64,000 nucleotides of DNA from UBA5266 sp964610025 (GCA_964610025.1 CAZSTX010000001.1:124001-188000); one strand, 5' to 3'. Counted from the first letter of the stretch, positions 1 through 8,054 are shown. A program made the numbers and translations. Notes: a model not told the origin generated them from the letters alone.

Positions 1-2
1 TG

Positions 3-899
3 TCTGCTTATTCCGTCTATATATTATTGAAAGCTAAAAGACTATCTTATGTTGCAGATTTGATAGGAAGTATTTCACTCGATGCTTTTAATGGTAGATT
101 AGAACCTTTTTTAACAGAAGTACATATTATTAGACCACATTGGGGACAATTAGAAACAGCCAATAATATATTAAATTTTTTAGATGGTTCTGAAATTAGT
201 TTGCAAGATAAAGCACACGTACAAGACCCTTATTCTTTTAGATGTATGCCACAAGTGCATGGTGCTAGCAAAGATGCAATAAATTATGTTGAATTTGTTA
301 TAGAAACCGAAATTAATTCTGTTACTGATAATCCTACTATTTTTCCAGATGAAGATTTAGTGATTTCATCCGGTAATTTTCATGGACAGCCTATTGCCTT
401 AGCGATAGATTTTCTTGCTATTGCTTTAGCAGAATTAGGAAATATTTCAGAAAGAAGAACATATCAATTGATTGATGCTAAACGAGATTTGCCATCTTTT
501 TTGGTTAAAAATCCAGGCTTAAATTCTGGTTTTATGATTCCTCAATATGCTGCTGCTTCTATTGTTAATCAAAATAAATTATTAGCAAATCCCTCTTCTA
601 CCGATTCTATTGTGTCTTCACAAGGGCAAGAAGACCATGTTAGTATGGGAGCAAATGCAACAATTAAATGTTTGAAAATAGTTGAAAATTTAGAAAAAAT
701 ATTTGGAATAGAGTTTTTTAATGCTGCACAAGCTTTAGAATTTAGAAAACCTTTAAAAACTTCTCAAAAAATAGAAGAAATATTAATTGCGTATCGTGAA
801 AATATTCCATTTATCGAAAATGATACCACTATGTATGACAAAATGCAAAAAAGTATTGAGTTTATAAAAGATTTAGAAATGCTTTTTCGCTTCGAATAA
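3..899 (+). CDS. hutH: Histidine ammonia-lyase (MIO aromatic ammonia-lyase family), 5' end outside the window
   Basis: The frame is open from the first bases of the window, so this is the C-terminal part (about 299 residues) of a protein of roughly 500. The family removes ammonia from L-histidine to give urocanate in the cytoplasm. Typical HAL/PAL landmarks are visible in order: LKAKRLSYVADLIGSISLDA, YSFRCMPQVHGA, NSVTDNPTIF, SGNFHGQPIALAID, NSGFMIPQYAAAS and QEDHVSMGANA. The QEDHVSM block favours histidine over phenylalanine or tyrosine lyases. The Ala-Ser-Gly that forms the MIO cofactor lies upstream and cannot be checked. A TTG at position 27 could be read as a start, but homology continues in frame before it. 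No other hut gene is adjacent, so a different aromatic substrate is possible. Confidence 0.85.
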   Translation, partial: SAYSVYILLKAKRLSYVADLIGSISLDAFNGRLEPFLTEVHIIRPHWGQLETANNILNFLDGSEISLQDKAHVQDPYSFRCMPQVHGASKDAINYVEFVIETEINSVTDNPTIFPDEDLVISSGNFHGQPIALAIDFLAIALAELGNISERRTYQLIDAKRDLPSFLVKNPGLNSGFMIPQYAAASIVNQNKLLANPSSTDSIVSSQGQEDHVSMGANATIKCLKIVENLEKIFGIEFFNAAQALEFRKPLKTSQKIEEILIAYRENIPFIENDTTMYDKMQKSIEFIKDLEMLFRFE

Positions 900-982
900 G
901 CAACAAAATGAAAATTATTTCCTTAATATACAATGAAATAAAAAAAAAATAAAAAAAAGTGTGTTTTTTGAAAAAAAAATTA

Positions 983-990
983 TATTTTTG
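983..990 (+). promoter_or_regulatory. Bacteroidota -7 element (TAnnTTTG) before the ECF sigma gene
   Basis: TATTTTTG fits the Bacteroidota -7 consensus. No TTG lies 19-20 bases upstream, so the -33 half is weak. The expected transcript start is close to 996, which leaves an A-rich leader of about 80 bases before the ATG at 1077. Confidence 0.45.
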
Positions 991-1076
991 CGTCTACAAA
1001 TACAAGGAGGATTTATATAGAAACAATTTTTATTTTTTGAGATTAAAAAAAAACGAAAATTAAACAAAAGTTTATT

Positions 1077-1670
1077 ATGAAGACTAAATTGTTTCAAAGC
1101 AGTGATGAAAATCTAGTTTCTCTTTATATTAACGGTCAAGAATCAGCTATAGAGATTTTAATTAAACGCTATCAACAAAAAATATTTTCTTATATTTTAA
1201 TGGTTGTGCGAGATAAAGAAATTGCAGAAGATCTTTTTCAAGATACTTTTATAAAAGTAATCAATACTTTACGATTAGGAAATTATCGTGAAGAAGGAAA
1301 GTTTAATCAGTGGATTATGCGTATTACACGTAATCTAATTATTGATTATTTTCGTAAAAATCAGAAAATGTCTTTTGTAGATAATAATAATGAGAATGGT
1401 AGTTTTATTGATAATTTTTCAGAACCTACTAATTCTATAGAACAAATAATGATAACAAATCAAATTCATGAGTCATTACGTTCTTTAATTACTCTTCTGC
1501 CTGAGAAACAACAAGAAGTTTTAATGCTACGATTATATCAAGATATGAGTTTTAAAGAAATTGCTATTCAAACTAATGTAAGTATTAATACTGCTTTAGG
1601 ACGTATGCGATACGCTATTTTGAATTTAAGAAAAATGGTGGAAGAAAATAATATAATTTTAACGCAATAA
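1077..1670 (+). CDS. ECF RNA polymerase sigma factor
   Basis: This 197-residue protein has the two-domain ECF layout. Region 2 (about residues 22-95) includes DLFQDTFIKVINTL and the promoter-melting stretch FNQWIMRITRNLIIDYFRK. Region 4 (about 135-190) includes LPEKQQEVLMLRLYQDMSF and the helix-turn-helix IAIQTNVSINTALGRMRYA. It should direct RNA polymerase to a specific promoter set. It is monocistronic, with its own -7 box at 983-990, and no anti-sigma gene is next to it. Many Bacteroidota ECF factors pair with an inner-membrane FecR-like protein, but none is present here. The family is certain; the regulon cannot be read from the sequence. Confidence 0.9.
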   Translation: MKTKLFQSSDENLVSLYINGQESAIEILIKRYQQKIFSYILMVVRDKEIAEDLFQDTFIKVINTLRLGNYREEGKFNQWIMRITRNLIIDYFRKNQKMSFVDNNNENGSFIDNFSEPTNSIEQIMITNQIHESLRSLITLLPEKQQEVLMLRLYQDMSFKEIAIQTNVSINTALGRMRYAILNLRKMVEENNIILTQ

Positions 1671-1758
1671 TCTTCTGAAAAAACATTAAACTACTATATA
1701 GTTAAACTTTCGATATCCAATAAATAATAATTTTTTTTTTGAAAATATCTATAAATAA

Positions 1759-1789
1759 TTGATTTATATAAAATAAAATTGTACTTTTG
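1759..1789 (+). promoter_or_regulatory. Complete Bacteroidota promoter for rplS (TTG-N20-TAnnTTTG)
   Basis: TTG at 1759-1761 is followed after exactly 20 bases by TACTTTTG at 1782-1789. This is the full housekeeping promoter form known from Bacteroides and Flavobacterium. It sits 36 bases before the rplS start codon. Confidence 0.75.
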
Positions 1790-1825
1790 CACGCAATATT
1801 TAAAAAATCTTAATATTAAGAAATA

Positions 1826-2179
1826 ATGAAATCGGAATTAATAAAATTCGCTGAAGACCAATTGATTGAAAAGAAAAATCACCCTGAATTTAAAGCAGGA
1901 GATACCGTAACTGTAAACTATAGAATTGTTGAAGGAAGTAAAGAAAGAATCCAATCATACCAAGGAGTTGTTATTCAACGAGCTGGTACGGCGGCTACAG
2001 AAACATTTACAGTTAGAAAAATATCTGGTGGTATTGGTGTCGAAAGAATATTTCCTGTTAATTCTCCTTTTATAGATAGTATTATTGTAAATAAAAGAGG
2101 AATAGTAAGAAGAGCAAGAATATTTTATTTAAGGGCATTAAGAGGTAAAAAAGCACGTATCAAAGAAAGAAGAAATTAA
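1826..2179 (+). CDS. rplS: 50S ribosomal protein L19
   Basis: The 117-residue product has the standard L19 length. Diagnostic stretches are GDTVTVNYRIVEGSKERIQ, YQGVVIQRAG, FTVRKISGGIGVERIFP and KRGIVRRARIFYLRALRGK. L19 sits at the interface of the 30S and 50S subunits. It has a complete promoter at 1759-1789 and is followed 25 bases later by efp, so the two translation genes probably share a transcript with the lpxD-like gene. Confidence 0.97.
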   Translation: MKSELIKFAEDQLIEKKNHPEFKAGDTVTVNYRIVEGSKERIQSYQGVVIQRAGTAATETFTVRKISGGIGVERIFPVNSPFIDSIIVNKRGIVRRARIFYLRALRGKKARIKERRN

Positions 2180-2204
2180 TTTTTTTTCTTAAATTATTAT
2201 TATT

Positions 2205-2771
2205 ATGGCTACAACAGCAGATTTTAGAAATGGTTTATGTATCGAACTAAACGGAGAGCTTTGGAGTATTGCAGAGTTTTTGCATGTTAAACCAGGAAAA
2301 GGTGCTGCGTTTGTTCGTACTAAATTGAAAAATCTTCGAAATGGACGACAGTTAGAACATACTTTTCCTTCAGGAGTGAAAATAAATTTAGCAAGAGTAG
2401 AAAGACGACCCTATCAATTTTTGTATAAAGAAGGTGCAACTAATTACCATTTTATGCACTCTGAAACATTCGAACAAATAGAAATTGAAGAAAGTTTAAT
2501 CTCAAATTCAGGTTTATTAAAAGAAGGACAAGTAGTTGAAATAATGTATCATGTAGATACAGATTCACCTTTAACATGCGAACTACCTGCATTTGTTGAC
2601 TTGCAAGTAACCTATACAGAACCAGGAGTGAAAGGCGATACTGCAACTAATGCCTTAAAAAAAGCAATTGTAGAAACAGGAGCGGAAGTAATGATACCTC
2701 TTTTTATTGAAGAAGGAGAAAAAATTAAAGTAGATACGCGTACAAATCGCTATTCGGAACGTGTCAAATAA
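2205..2771 (+). CDS. efp: Translation elongation factor P
   Basis: The 188-residue protein has the full three-domain EF-P length. Domain I carries the loop PGKGAAF, with Lys32 at the tip that inserts next to the peptidyl-transferase centre and is the residue modified in some bacteria. The C-terminal domain ends with DTRTNRYSERVK, the EF-P signature. EF-P relieves stalling at polyproline. It lies between rplS and the lpxD-like gene in one orientation with short gaps (25 and 18 bases). No EpmA-type modification gene is visible nearby. Confidence 0.97.
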   Translation: MATTADFRNGLCIELNGELWSIAEFLHVKPGKGAAFVRTKLKNLRNGRQLEHTFPSGVKINLARVERRPYQFLYKEGATNYHFMHSETFEQIEIEESLISNSGLLKEGQVVEIMYHVDTDSPLTCELPAFVDLQVTYTEPGVKGDTATNALKKAIVETGAEVMIPLFIEEGEKIKVDTRTNRYSERVK

Positions 2772-2789
2772 ATAGATTGATAGAATATT

Positions 2790-3746
2790 ATGAAATTTAA
2801 CAATCCATTATCAACAGACGACTTACTGCAAATCATAGGCAATAATGTGAAAATTATTGGCGATAGAAATTTGAAAATTAGAGGTATTAACGAAATACAT
2901 GGTGTTGAAGAAGGTGATATTACTTTTGTCGACCATCCTAAATATTATGAAAAAGCGCTTAAATGCAAAGCCGATTTTGTAATTATTGATATAGAGCCAG
3001 AAGATACGTTCGGAAAAACATTATTTATATCTGACGATCCTTTTAGAGATTATGTTAAAATTGTAAAACATTTTAGAATATTTATTCCACAAGATAGTTT
3101 TATTCATCAAGAAGCTGAAATAGGAGAAGGAACTGTCTTACAACCAGGTGTTTTTGTTGGACGTAATGTGAAAATTGGGAAAAATTGTATTATTCATTCT
3201 AACGTAAGCATTTATGACCATACTACTATTGGCGATAATGTTATTATTCAATCTAATAGTGTTATTGGTGGCGAAGCATTTTATTTTAAACGTCGCCCCG
3301 ATTGCTGGGATAAATTAGAATCTTGTGGTAGTACGTATATAGGTGATAATGTAGAAATAGGTGCTTTATGTACTATCGATAAAGGCGTTTCGTCTGAAAC
3401 TTACATTGGTAATGGTACAAAAATGGATAATCATATCCAAATAGGACACGACACAAGGATAGGAAAAAATGTGTTAATAGGAGCGCATTGTGCTATTGCT
3501 GGAGTGGTTGTTATTGAAGATAATTGCTTGATATGGTCTAAAGTATCTATTAATAAAGATTTAGTTGTAGCACGCGGCACTACTATTTTGGCTACCTCTG
3601 CCATTGCTAAAAGTACTCTGCCAAATCAAATACTTTTTGGAGCTCCTGCCATCGATTTTCGTAAAAAATGGAGAGAAATGGCTGCAGTACGCATGCTGCC
3701 CGATATTCTTGATGACTTAATAGAAGTAAAATCAAATATGAAATAA
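2790..3746 (+). CDS. lpxD: LpxD-type UDP-3-O-acylglucosamine N-acyltransferase (hexapeptide repeat)
   Basis: This 318-residue protein has an N-terminal LpxD-like domain (about 1-100, with GINEIHGVEEGDITFVDH). A long left-handed beta-helix of hexapeptide repeats follows (about 105-275), for example IGDNVIIQSNSVIGG and VEIGALCTIDKGV. LpxD adds the second hydroxyacyl chain in lipid A synthesis at the inner face of the membrane. IQIGHDTRIG carries the histidine at the position of the LpxD catalytic base. It is slightly shorter than enterobacterial LpxD (about 340). Bacteroidota often carry more than one LpxD-like gene, and this copy is away from lpxA/lpxC, so it may be a paralogue with another acyl acceptor. 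Confidence 0.75.
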   Translation: MKFNNPLSTDDLLQIIGNNVKIIGDRNLKIRGINEIHGVEEGDITFVDHPKYYEKALKCKADFVIIDIEPEDTFGKTLFISDDPFRDYVKIVKHFRIFIPQDSFIHQEAEIGEGTVLQPGVFVGRNVKIGKNCIIHSNVSIYDHTTIGDNVIIQSNSVIGGEAFYFKRRPDCWDKLESCGSTYIGDNVEIGALCTIDKGVSSETYIGNGTKMDNHIQIGHDTRIGKNVLIGAHCAIAGVVVIEDNCLIWSKVSINKDLVVARGTTILATSAIAKSTLPNQILFGAPAIDFRKKWREMAAVRMLPDILDDLIEVKSNMK

Positions 3747-3747
3747 T

Positions 3748-3772
3748 AAAAAAACGCTTATACGTTTTCTTT
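3748..3772. terminator. Possible bidirectional terminator between the lpxD-like gene and the kinase
   Basis: AAAACG at 3751-3756 and CGTTTT at 3763-3768 form a six-pair hairpin with a six-base loop, flanked by A and T runs on both sides. It lies between two convergent genes and overlaps the kinase stop codon. The stem is short, so this is tentative. Confidence 0.35.
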
Positions 3773-4636
3773 ATTACACTTATTTAAATGATATTCTGCC
3801 AAAGCATCAATAGGATAGCGTACTATATTATTAATGACTAAACCTTTTTCTTTACCAACTACTTTTAAAATATCCTTTAGCAAAGCAGCTATAGAACCTA
3901 CAAAATTAATCGGGTAAAATTTACTTTCAGGATAGGGTAGGACAAATTCATCAAAAAATGCATGAAATGAATCAGATACAATATTTAACATACTTTCATC
4001 TTGAACATTATCTATTACAAATGAAGCAAAGCTAGCTATAAAAACACCAGGCTTTTCTTTTTGATAAAGATGATTTAAAATATCTAAAGATGATAAATTA
4101 TATTTACTATTAAAAGCATCTAAAAGATGCATAGGTAGCTTGTTTTTTAAAAATAATTGCAATAAGCCTTTTCCTAAATGCGAACCACTGCCTTCGTCTC
4201 CTAACATATAGCCTAAAGAAGGTAATGTTTTTATAATGCTTTTTCCATCATAAACACATGAATTAGAACCTGTTCCTAAAATACACGCTACTCCCATATC
4301 GTCTCCACAGCAAGCTATAGCCGATGCCAACGTATCATGCTCCACAATAATGGCTGCATTTTGAAATATCATTTTTAAAGAAGAAGCAATTATTTCTTTT
4401 TTATTATCTGTAGAACATCCTGACCCATAAAAATAAATACGCAATACTTTGTCTAATGTAGTATATTTCAAAATAATAGGAAGTACCATTTGAGCAATGA
4501 CTGTAGTAATTTCTTCTTTACTTACATGGAAAGGATTAAGTCCATTTGTATCTGTTTGAGAAATAATAGTTTTAAGAGTAGGGGATAGTAATCTCCAATT
4601 GGTAGAAGTTGAACCGCTTTCTGCAATTAATATCAT
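3758..4636 (-). CDS. BadF/BadG-family ATPase, N-acetylglucosamine kinase-like
   Basis: The 292-residue cytoplasmic protein belongs to the ASKHA sugar-kinase/BadF superfamily. It starts with the phosphate-1 loop ILIAESGSTSTNWRLL. The second phosphate loop reads CILGTGSNSCVYDG, and the adenosine region contains LGYMLGDEGSGSHLGK, the typical signature of GlcNAc kinases and related proteins. Members phosphorylate GlcNAc or other amino sugars, often during cell-wall recycling. It is monocistronic and converges on the lpxD-like gene. A TAATTTTG -7 box lies just upstream (4652-4659, minus strand). The substrate is an inference from the family. Confidence 0.75.
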   Translation of the reverse strand: MILIAESGSTSTNWRLLSPTLKTIISQTDTNGLNPFHVSKEEITTVIAQMVLPIILKYTTLDKVLRIYFYGSGCSTDNKKEIIASSLKMIFQNAAIIVEHDTLASAIACCGDDMGVACILGTGSNSCVYDGKSIIKTLPSLGYMLGDEGSGSHLGKGLLQLFLKNKLPMHLLDAFNSKYNLSSLDILNHLYQKEKPGVFIASFASFVIDNVQDESMLNIVSDSFHAFFDEFVLPYPESKFYPINFVGSIAALLKDILKVVGKEKGLVINNIVRYPIDALAEYHLNKCNKENV

Positions 4637-4651
4637 TTGCTTTTTTTTTTA

Positions 4652-4659
4652 CAAAATTA
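4652..4659 (-). promoter_or_regulatory. -7 element for the BadF-family kinase gene
   Basis: On the minus strand this reads TAATTTTG, a match to TAnnTTTG, and it lies 15 bases from the kinase start codon. No -33 TTG is visible at the usual distance. Confidence 0.4.
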
Positions 4660-4713
4660 CACTATAATTTTTAATATTAATATAAAAAAATAATAATTTT
4701 TACAATAAAAAGA

Positions 4714-5136
4714 TGTAAATTTAAAAAGATTTTATGTAAATTATTATGTAAACCTGAATGTAAATAATAAAAGAAGTAAGTAAATTTACGTAAATTACAA
4801 TAGGATTGTATTGTAAATCATTGAAATTTAAAGGGAACAAGCTTAAAATAAAGCAAAAATTTTATTATATAGATTGATTTACAATTTATTATATAGGGTA
4901 ATTAAAGTAATAGTAGAATAATTAATATGTAAATAATACTATATTGATAAAATACCCTAATAATTTTATTACTCGCTTGTATTTCAATATATATACTAAT
5001 TTATTTAAAGTAATAGATGAAAGTTATTTAGTAAATTTATGTAATTTTACATGTAAATTGTTAAAATTTAAAAAACTTATTATTATTATTATTATTTTTG
5101 CAAGTAAATGTAAATTAATATTTCATGAATGTAAAC
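4714..5136. repeat. Array of TGTAAAY heptamers upstream of an XRE regulator gene
   Basis: The 500-base gap between the kinase and the XRE gene has no convincing gene. It holds ten exact TGTAAAY heptamers: plus strand starts at 4714, 4735, 4747, 4759, 4812, 4928, 5052, 5109 and 5130, and one on the minus strand at 4877-4883. Near matches (AGTAAAT or CGTAAAT) start at 4779, 4789, 5030 and 5103. Three copies are exactly 12 bases apart (4735, 4747, 4759), and GTAAATTTAC at 4780-4789 is a perfect palindrome. Two copies fall between the -7 box at 5093-5100 and the XRE start codon. The simplest reading is an operator array for the downstream regulator; an iteron-like element is the alternative. Confidence 0.6.
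5093..5100 (+). promoter_or_regulatory. -7 element for the XRE regulator gene, embedded in the heptamer array
   Basis: TATTTTTG matches TAnnTTTG. Transcription would start near 5105, so the TGTAAAT at 5109 and TGTAAAC at 5130 would lie in the initial transcribed region, a usual place for autorepression. Confidence 0.45.
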
Positions 5137-5144
5137 ATTAAAAT

Positions 5145-5573
5145 ATGCGAGAAAGAATATTAAAAATTTTGGAAGACAAAAATTTAAATCAAGCAGAGTT
5201 TGCCGAAATAATTGGAGTAAATCCTTCAAGTATTAGTCATATTATGAATGGTAGGGATAAATTTAGCCAAACAATTGCATCTAATACACTATTGAAATTC
5301 CCTGAAATCAATCCTTTATGGTTTTTAAAAGGAGAAGGAGAAATGTATAAAAATAAAATAAGTAATGAATATTTAAAAAACGAAGAACAATCACGTATTG
5401 AAGGAGAATCGAATATTCGCCCAACAAATTATACTGACACGACAATAAACGATGTTAGCGATTTAAATAAAAGCAAGCAGATGCCGCCTATTACTGATGC
5501 AAATAATAAAAAAATAGAAAAAATTGTTTTCTTTTATTCTAATCAGACATTTGAAGAATATTATCCAAAATAA
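5145..5573 (+). CDS. XRE-family helix-turn-helix transcriptional regulator
   Basis: The 142-residue protein has an N-terminal HTH_3 domain (about 4-60): NLNQAEFAEIIGVNPSSISH contains the two DNA-binding helices and IMNGRDKFS the following turn. The next segment, INPLWFLKGEGEMYK, is typical of small Bacteroidota and phage-like repressors. The remaining 70 residues are polar, rich in Asn and Glu, and match no domain I recognise. It stands alone behind the unusual heptamer array. It resembles a phage or mobile-element repressor, but no integrase, antirepressor or toxin is beside it. Autoregulation through the heptamers is an inference. Confidence 0.8.
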   Translation: MRERILKILEDKNLNQAEFAEIIGVNPSSISHIMNGRDKFSQTIASNTLLKFPEINPLWFLKGEGEMYKNKISNEYLKNEEQSRIEGESNIRPTNYTDTTINDVSDLNKSKQMPPITDANNKKIEKIVFFYSNQTFEEYYPK

Positions 5574-5663
5574 TATTTATATAAAACTTTGTGTTAAATA
5601 GCATTTTATTCTAAATTTTCTATTTATTGATAAAACTATATACATATTGTAAAAGTAAAAGTG

Positions 5664-5671
5664 TACTTTTG
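5664..5671 (+). promoter_or_regulatory. -7 element for rlmB
   Basis: TACTTTTG matches TAnnTTTG and lies 30 bases before the rlmB start codon. A TTG at 5647-5649 is too close to be the usual -33 element. Confidence 0.4.
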
Positions 5672-5701
5672 TACTATTATAGAGTTTATAAATAATAGCT
5701 T

Positions 5702-6454
5702 ATGTATAAGAATCATTCACCTCAAAACATTCACTTTATTTATGGAATACGACCAGTAATAGAGGCTATTAATGAAAATAAAGATATTGAAAAAATTGTA
5801 TTACAAAAAGGAACCCGAAGTGAAGTTTTTCGCGAATTATTTCAATTAATACGCGAGCATCATATTCCTTTTCAATATGTTCCTCTTGAACGCTTAAATC
5901 GTTATACAAAAGGGAACCATCAAGGAGTTGTATGTTTTATGTCGTCTGTAGTTTACCAAAGTATATACGATATTGTTCCAAAAATATACGAAGATGGAAA
6001 AACTCCTTTTTTATTATATTTAGATAAAATTACCGATGTTCGTAATGTAGGTGCCATTGTTAGAAGTGCTGAATGTGCTGGCGTTGATGCCATTGTTGTT
6101 CCTACAAAAAAAACAGCACAGCTTAATGAAGATGCTATTAAAACTTCGGCTGGTGCCTTGCATAAATTACCAATATGCCGACACGATAATATAAAAGAAG
6201 TATTGACTTATATAAAGCAATGTGGTATTACATTGATAGGATGTACCGAAAAAGCAAAAAAACTATATTATGAGCAAAACTATACAATTCCTATTTGTTT
6301 AATAATGGGGAATGAAGGAGAGGGGATTTCCCCTGATATTTTGTCTATGTGCGATACAAATGTACAGATTCCAATGCAAGGAAGCCTTTCCTCTTTAAAT
6401 GTTTCGGTAGCTACGGGCGTAGTACTTTTTGAAGTTGTTAGGCAAAGATTATAA
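5702..6454 (+). CDS. rlmB: 23S rRNA 2'-O-ribose methyltransferase, SpoU/TrmH family (RlmB-like)
   Basis: The 250-residue protein has the RlmB layout. An N-terminal substrate-binding domain (about 10-90, with IYGIRPVIEAI and GNHQGVVC) precedes a SPOUT knot domain. The three SPOUT motifs are visible: NVGAIVRSAECAG (115 onward), IMGNEGEGIS (about 200) and SSLNVSVATGVVLFE (about 225 onward). The last forms the knot that binds S-adenosylmethionine. RlmB methylates G2251 of 23S rRNA. TrmH-like tRNA methylation is an alternative, but the N-terminal domain favours an rRNA substrate. It is a single gene with its own -7 box. Confidence 0.88.
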   Translation: MYKNHSPQNIHFIYGIRPVIEAINENKDIEKIVLQKGTRSEVFRELFQLIREHHIPFQYVPLERLNRYTKGNHQGVVCFMSSVVYQSIYDIVPKIYEDGKTPFLLYLDKITDVRNVGAIVRSAECAGVDAIVVPTKKTAQLNEDAIKTSAGALHKLPICRHDNIKEVLTYIKQCGITLIGCTEKAKKLYYEQNYTIPICLIMGNEGEGISPDILSMCDTNVQIPMQGSLSSLNVSVATGVVLFEVVRQRL

Positions 6455-6524
6455 AAATGTCTTTTTTAACAAAACTATGTTAAAAAAAATACAAATTAAC
6501 TATTAATAACTCAATTAAAAAAAA

Positions 6525-6532
6525 TATTTTTG
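6525..6532 (+). promoter_or_regulatory. -7 element for the outer-membrane barrel gene
   Basis: TATTTTTG lies 21 bases before the start codon at 6554. No TTG is visible at the -33 position. Confidence 0.4.
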
Positions 6533-6553
6533 CAATAATAAATATTTAATTTT

Positions 6554-7279
6554 ATGAAAAAAATAAGTAGCTTATTGATTTGCATACTATTTATGCAAAC
6601 ACTTTTTTCACAAGTAGAAAAAAGACCACGTTTAGTGGAAACAAGTTTTTTTGCTGGTCCTACTATCATGTGGGGAAGTCCTAAAACAGAAGATTATAAA
6701 AGAAAAGGTGCTAAAATAGGAGGCGTTTACGGGCTCGGAATCGATATTAATTTAGTGCAACCACTGCAAAATTATTATTTTACTACTGGAATTAATGCAC
6801 GGCATATACGCTTTAAATTATCATTCCCTGATAATTATCATCTGCCTTATAGCAACGATAGTGTAATATTAGACTCTTCTATTGTTAATGCTACCTATAA
6901 TACGGTGTATTTAAGCATTCCTACTGCTATTAAATTAAAAACCGACCCATTTGGTAGGTTTATTATCTTTGGGACAATTGGGTTAGACCATAGTTTTTGT
7001 GTTGCTTCTAAAAACAAAGACGAAATAACGTATAAAACCGATATAAAGACTTATGAAAAAGTAGATATGTATAAAAAAACACTTTTTTTTAGAGAAGCAT
7101 TGATAGTGAGTGCTGGTTTTGATTTTATTATAAAAGGTAATACAAAAGCTAGTTTTGCTTTAGTTTTTAATAATACATTTACCAATTCATTCCGTAAAAC
7201 TTATATTAACAATATAAGCAAAGGAAAAGTAAATGCCAACACACGTGGTTTTGAGTTTCAATTTGGATTTATTTTTTAA
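6554..7279 (+). CDS. PorT-family outer-membrane beta-barrel protein
   Basis: The 241-residue protein begins with a Sec signal peptide (MKKISSLLICILFMQTLFSQ, cleavage after about residue 19). The mature part consists of short amphipathic strands ending in aromatic residues and finishes with FEFQFGFIF, a typical barrel C terminus. The layout, including the early FFAGPTIMWG strand and the GGVYGLGIDINL strand, fits the small outer-membrane barrels (OMP_b-brl / PorT-like) common in Bacteroidota. PorT itself takes part in type IX secretion, but similarity here is at fold level only. It lies just upstream of the tRNA-Arg gene in the same orientation. Confidence 0.6.
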   Translation: MKKISSLLICILFMQTLFSQVEKRPRLVETSFFAGPTIMWGSPKTEDYKRKGAKIGGVYGLGIDINLVQPLQNYYFTTGINARHIRFKLSFPDNYHLPYSNDSVILDSSIVNATYNTVYLSIPTAIKLKTDPFGRFIIFGTIGLDHSFCVASKNKDEITYKTDIKTYEKVDMYKKTLFFREALIVSAGFDFIIKGNTKASFALVFNNTFTNSFRKTYINNISKGKVNANTRGFEFQFGFIF

Positions 7280-7292
7280 AAATAATAACATA

Positions 7293-7366
7293 GGCTCCGT
7301 AGTTCAGCTGAATAGAACGTCAGATTCCGGTTCTGAAAGTCAAGGGTTTGAATCCCTTCGGAGTCG
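7293..7366 (+). tRNA. tRNA-Arg (anticodon CCG)
   Basis: A full cloverleaf can be drawn over 74 bases. The acceptor GGCTCCG pairs with CGGAGTC with one G-T pair. The D stem GTTC pairs with GAAC. The anticodon stem TCAGA pairs with TCTGA and encloses the loop TTCCGGT, which puts anticodon CCG at 7327-7329. The T stem AAGGG pairs with CCCTT around TTTGAAT. The CCA end is not encoded. It would read the rare codon CGG. Confidence 0.95.
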
Positions 7367-7381
7367 CTAATATTCATTAAA

Positions 7382-7933
7382 ATGACAGTTAGACATTCTT
7401 TTTTTAATTCCATAGACGCTTCGTGGACATTATTTCTTGATAGAGATGGAGTGATAAACAAACGTATTCACAATGCTTATGTACGAAATGTTGAAGAGTT
7501 TGAATTGTTACCCAATAGTAAAATGGCATTTTCTATTTTTCGTCAACTATTTTCAACCATTATAATTGTAAGCAATCAGCAAGGAATAGGAAAAGGAATT
7601 ATGACAGAAGATGATTTGCTAATAATTCATAATCATATGCAAAATGAACTGAATCATTGTATTGATAAAATATATTATGCCCCAGGATTAGAAGGCGAAA
7701 ACAATATATTAAGAAAGCCAAATATTGGTATGGCTTTGCAAGCAAAAAAAGATTTTCCAACAATTGATTTTGCAAAATCTATTATGGTAGGCGATACTTA
7801 TAACGATATTATTTTTGGTAAAAACCTTGGAATGAAAACAGTTTTAATAGCTGAAAATAAAAATGATATAGAAGCAGATGTGCAATTTAAATCTTTGTAT
7901 TCCTTTGCATTAAAACTTAAGAAAGTCGAATAA
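7382..7933 (+). CDS. HAD-IIIA phosphatase, GmhB/HisB-N-like
   Basis: The 183-residue cytoplasmic protein is a HAD phosphatase. Motif I is LFLDRDGVIN (nucleophile Asp20, acid/base Asp22), motif II IIVSNQQGIGKG, motif III the lysine of RKPNIGM, and motif IV MVGDTYNDIIFGKNLG. The family includes the heptose-1,7-bisphosphate phosphatase of LPS core synthesis and the histidinol-phosphatase half of HisB. The usual zinc loop (CPH...C.C before the RKP motif) is replaced by YYAPGLEGENNIL with no cysteine, so it may use another sugar phosphate. It starts 15 bases after the tRNA. Its last 187 bases are repeated exactly at 10339-10525, and its stop codon abuts that of the convergent transglycosylase in the ancestral arrangement. 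Confidence 0.75.
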   Translation: MTVRHSFFNSIDASWTLFLDRDGVINKRIHNAYVRNVEEFELLPNSKMAFSIFRQLFSTIIIVSNQQGIGKGIMTEDDLLIIHNHMQNELNHCIDKIYYAPGLEGENNILRKPNIGMALQAKKDFPTIDFAKSIMVGDTYNDIIFGKNLGMKTVLIAENKNDIEADVQFKSLYSFALKLKKVE

Positions 7934-8005
7934 TTATTTGACTTTTTCTCCTTTATATAAATCGAACTGTTGAATGTTTTCTATTTGTTTTTGATAACTT
8001 AAATA
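7747..8005. repeat. 259-bp perfect direct repeat, left copy (host junction duplication)
   Basis: This segment is identical, base for base, to 10339-10597. It covers the last 187 bases of the HAD phosphatase gene and 72 bases (7934-8005) that match the antisense 3' end of the lytic transglycosylase gene. In this copy the phosphatase is complete and the transglycosylase end is a non-functional tail. The two copies bracket the RHS cassette. Confidence 0.97.
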
Positions 8006-8054
8006 GCTACTCCTTACCAATCAAAAATCGTATCTATTTTATAAAAAAAATCAA

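Noticed and set aside
915..1097. Minus-strand open frame of 60 residues between hutH and the sigma gene
   Set aside because: It is antisense to the A-rich leader, made of Phe/Ile/Asn runs, with no family.
5080..5100. TTATTATTATT run considered as a CRISPR or tandem-repeat array
   Set aside because: It is a short trinucleotide run with no spacers.
4944..5141. Open frame of 65 residues in the heptamer array
   Set aside because: It is Ile- and Lys-rich low-complexity sequence, contains the promoter of the XRE gene and runs through the repeats, so it is unlikely to be a gene.
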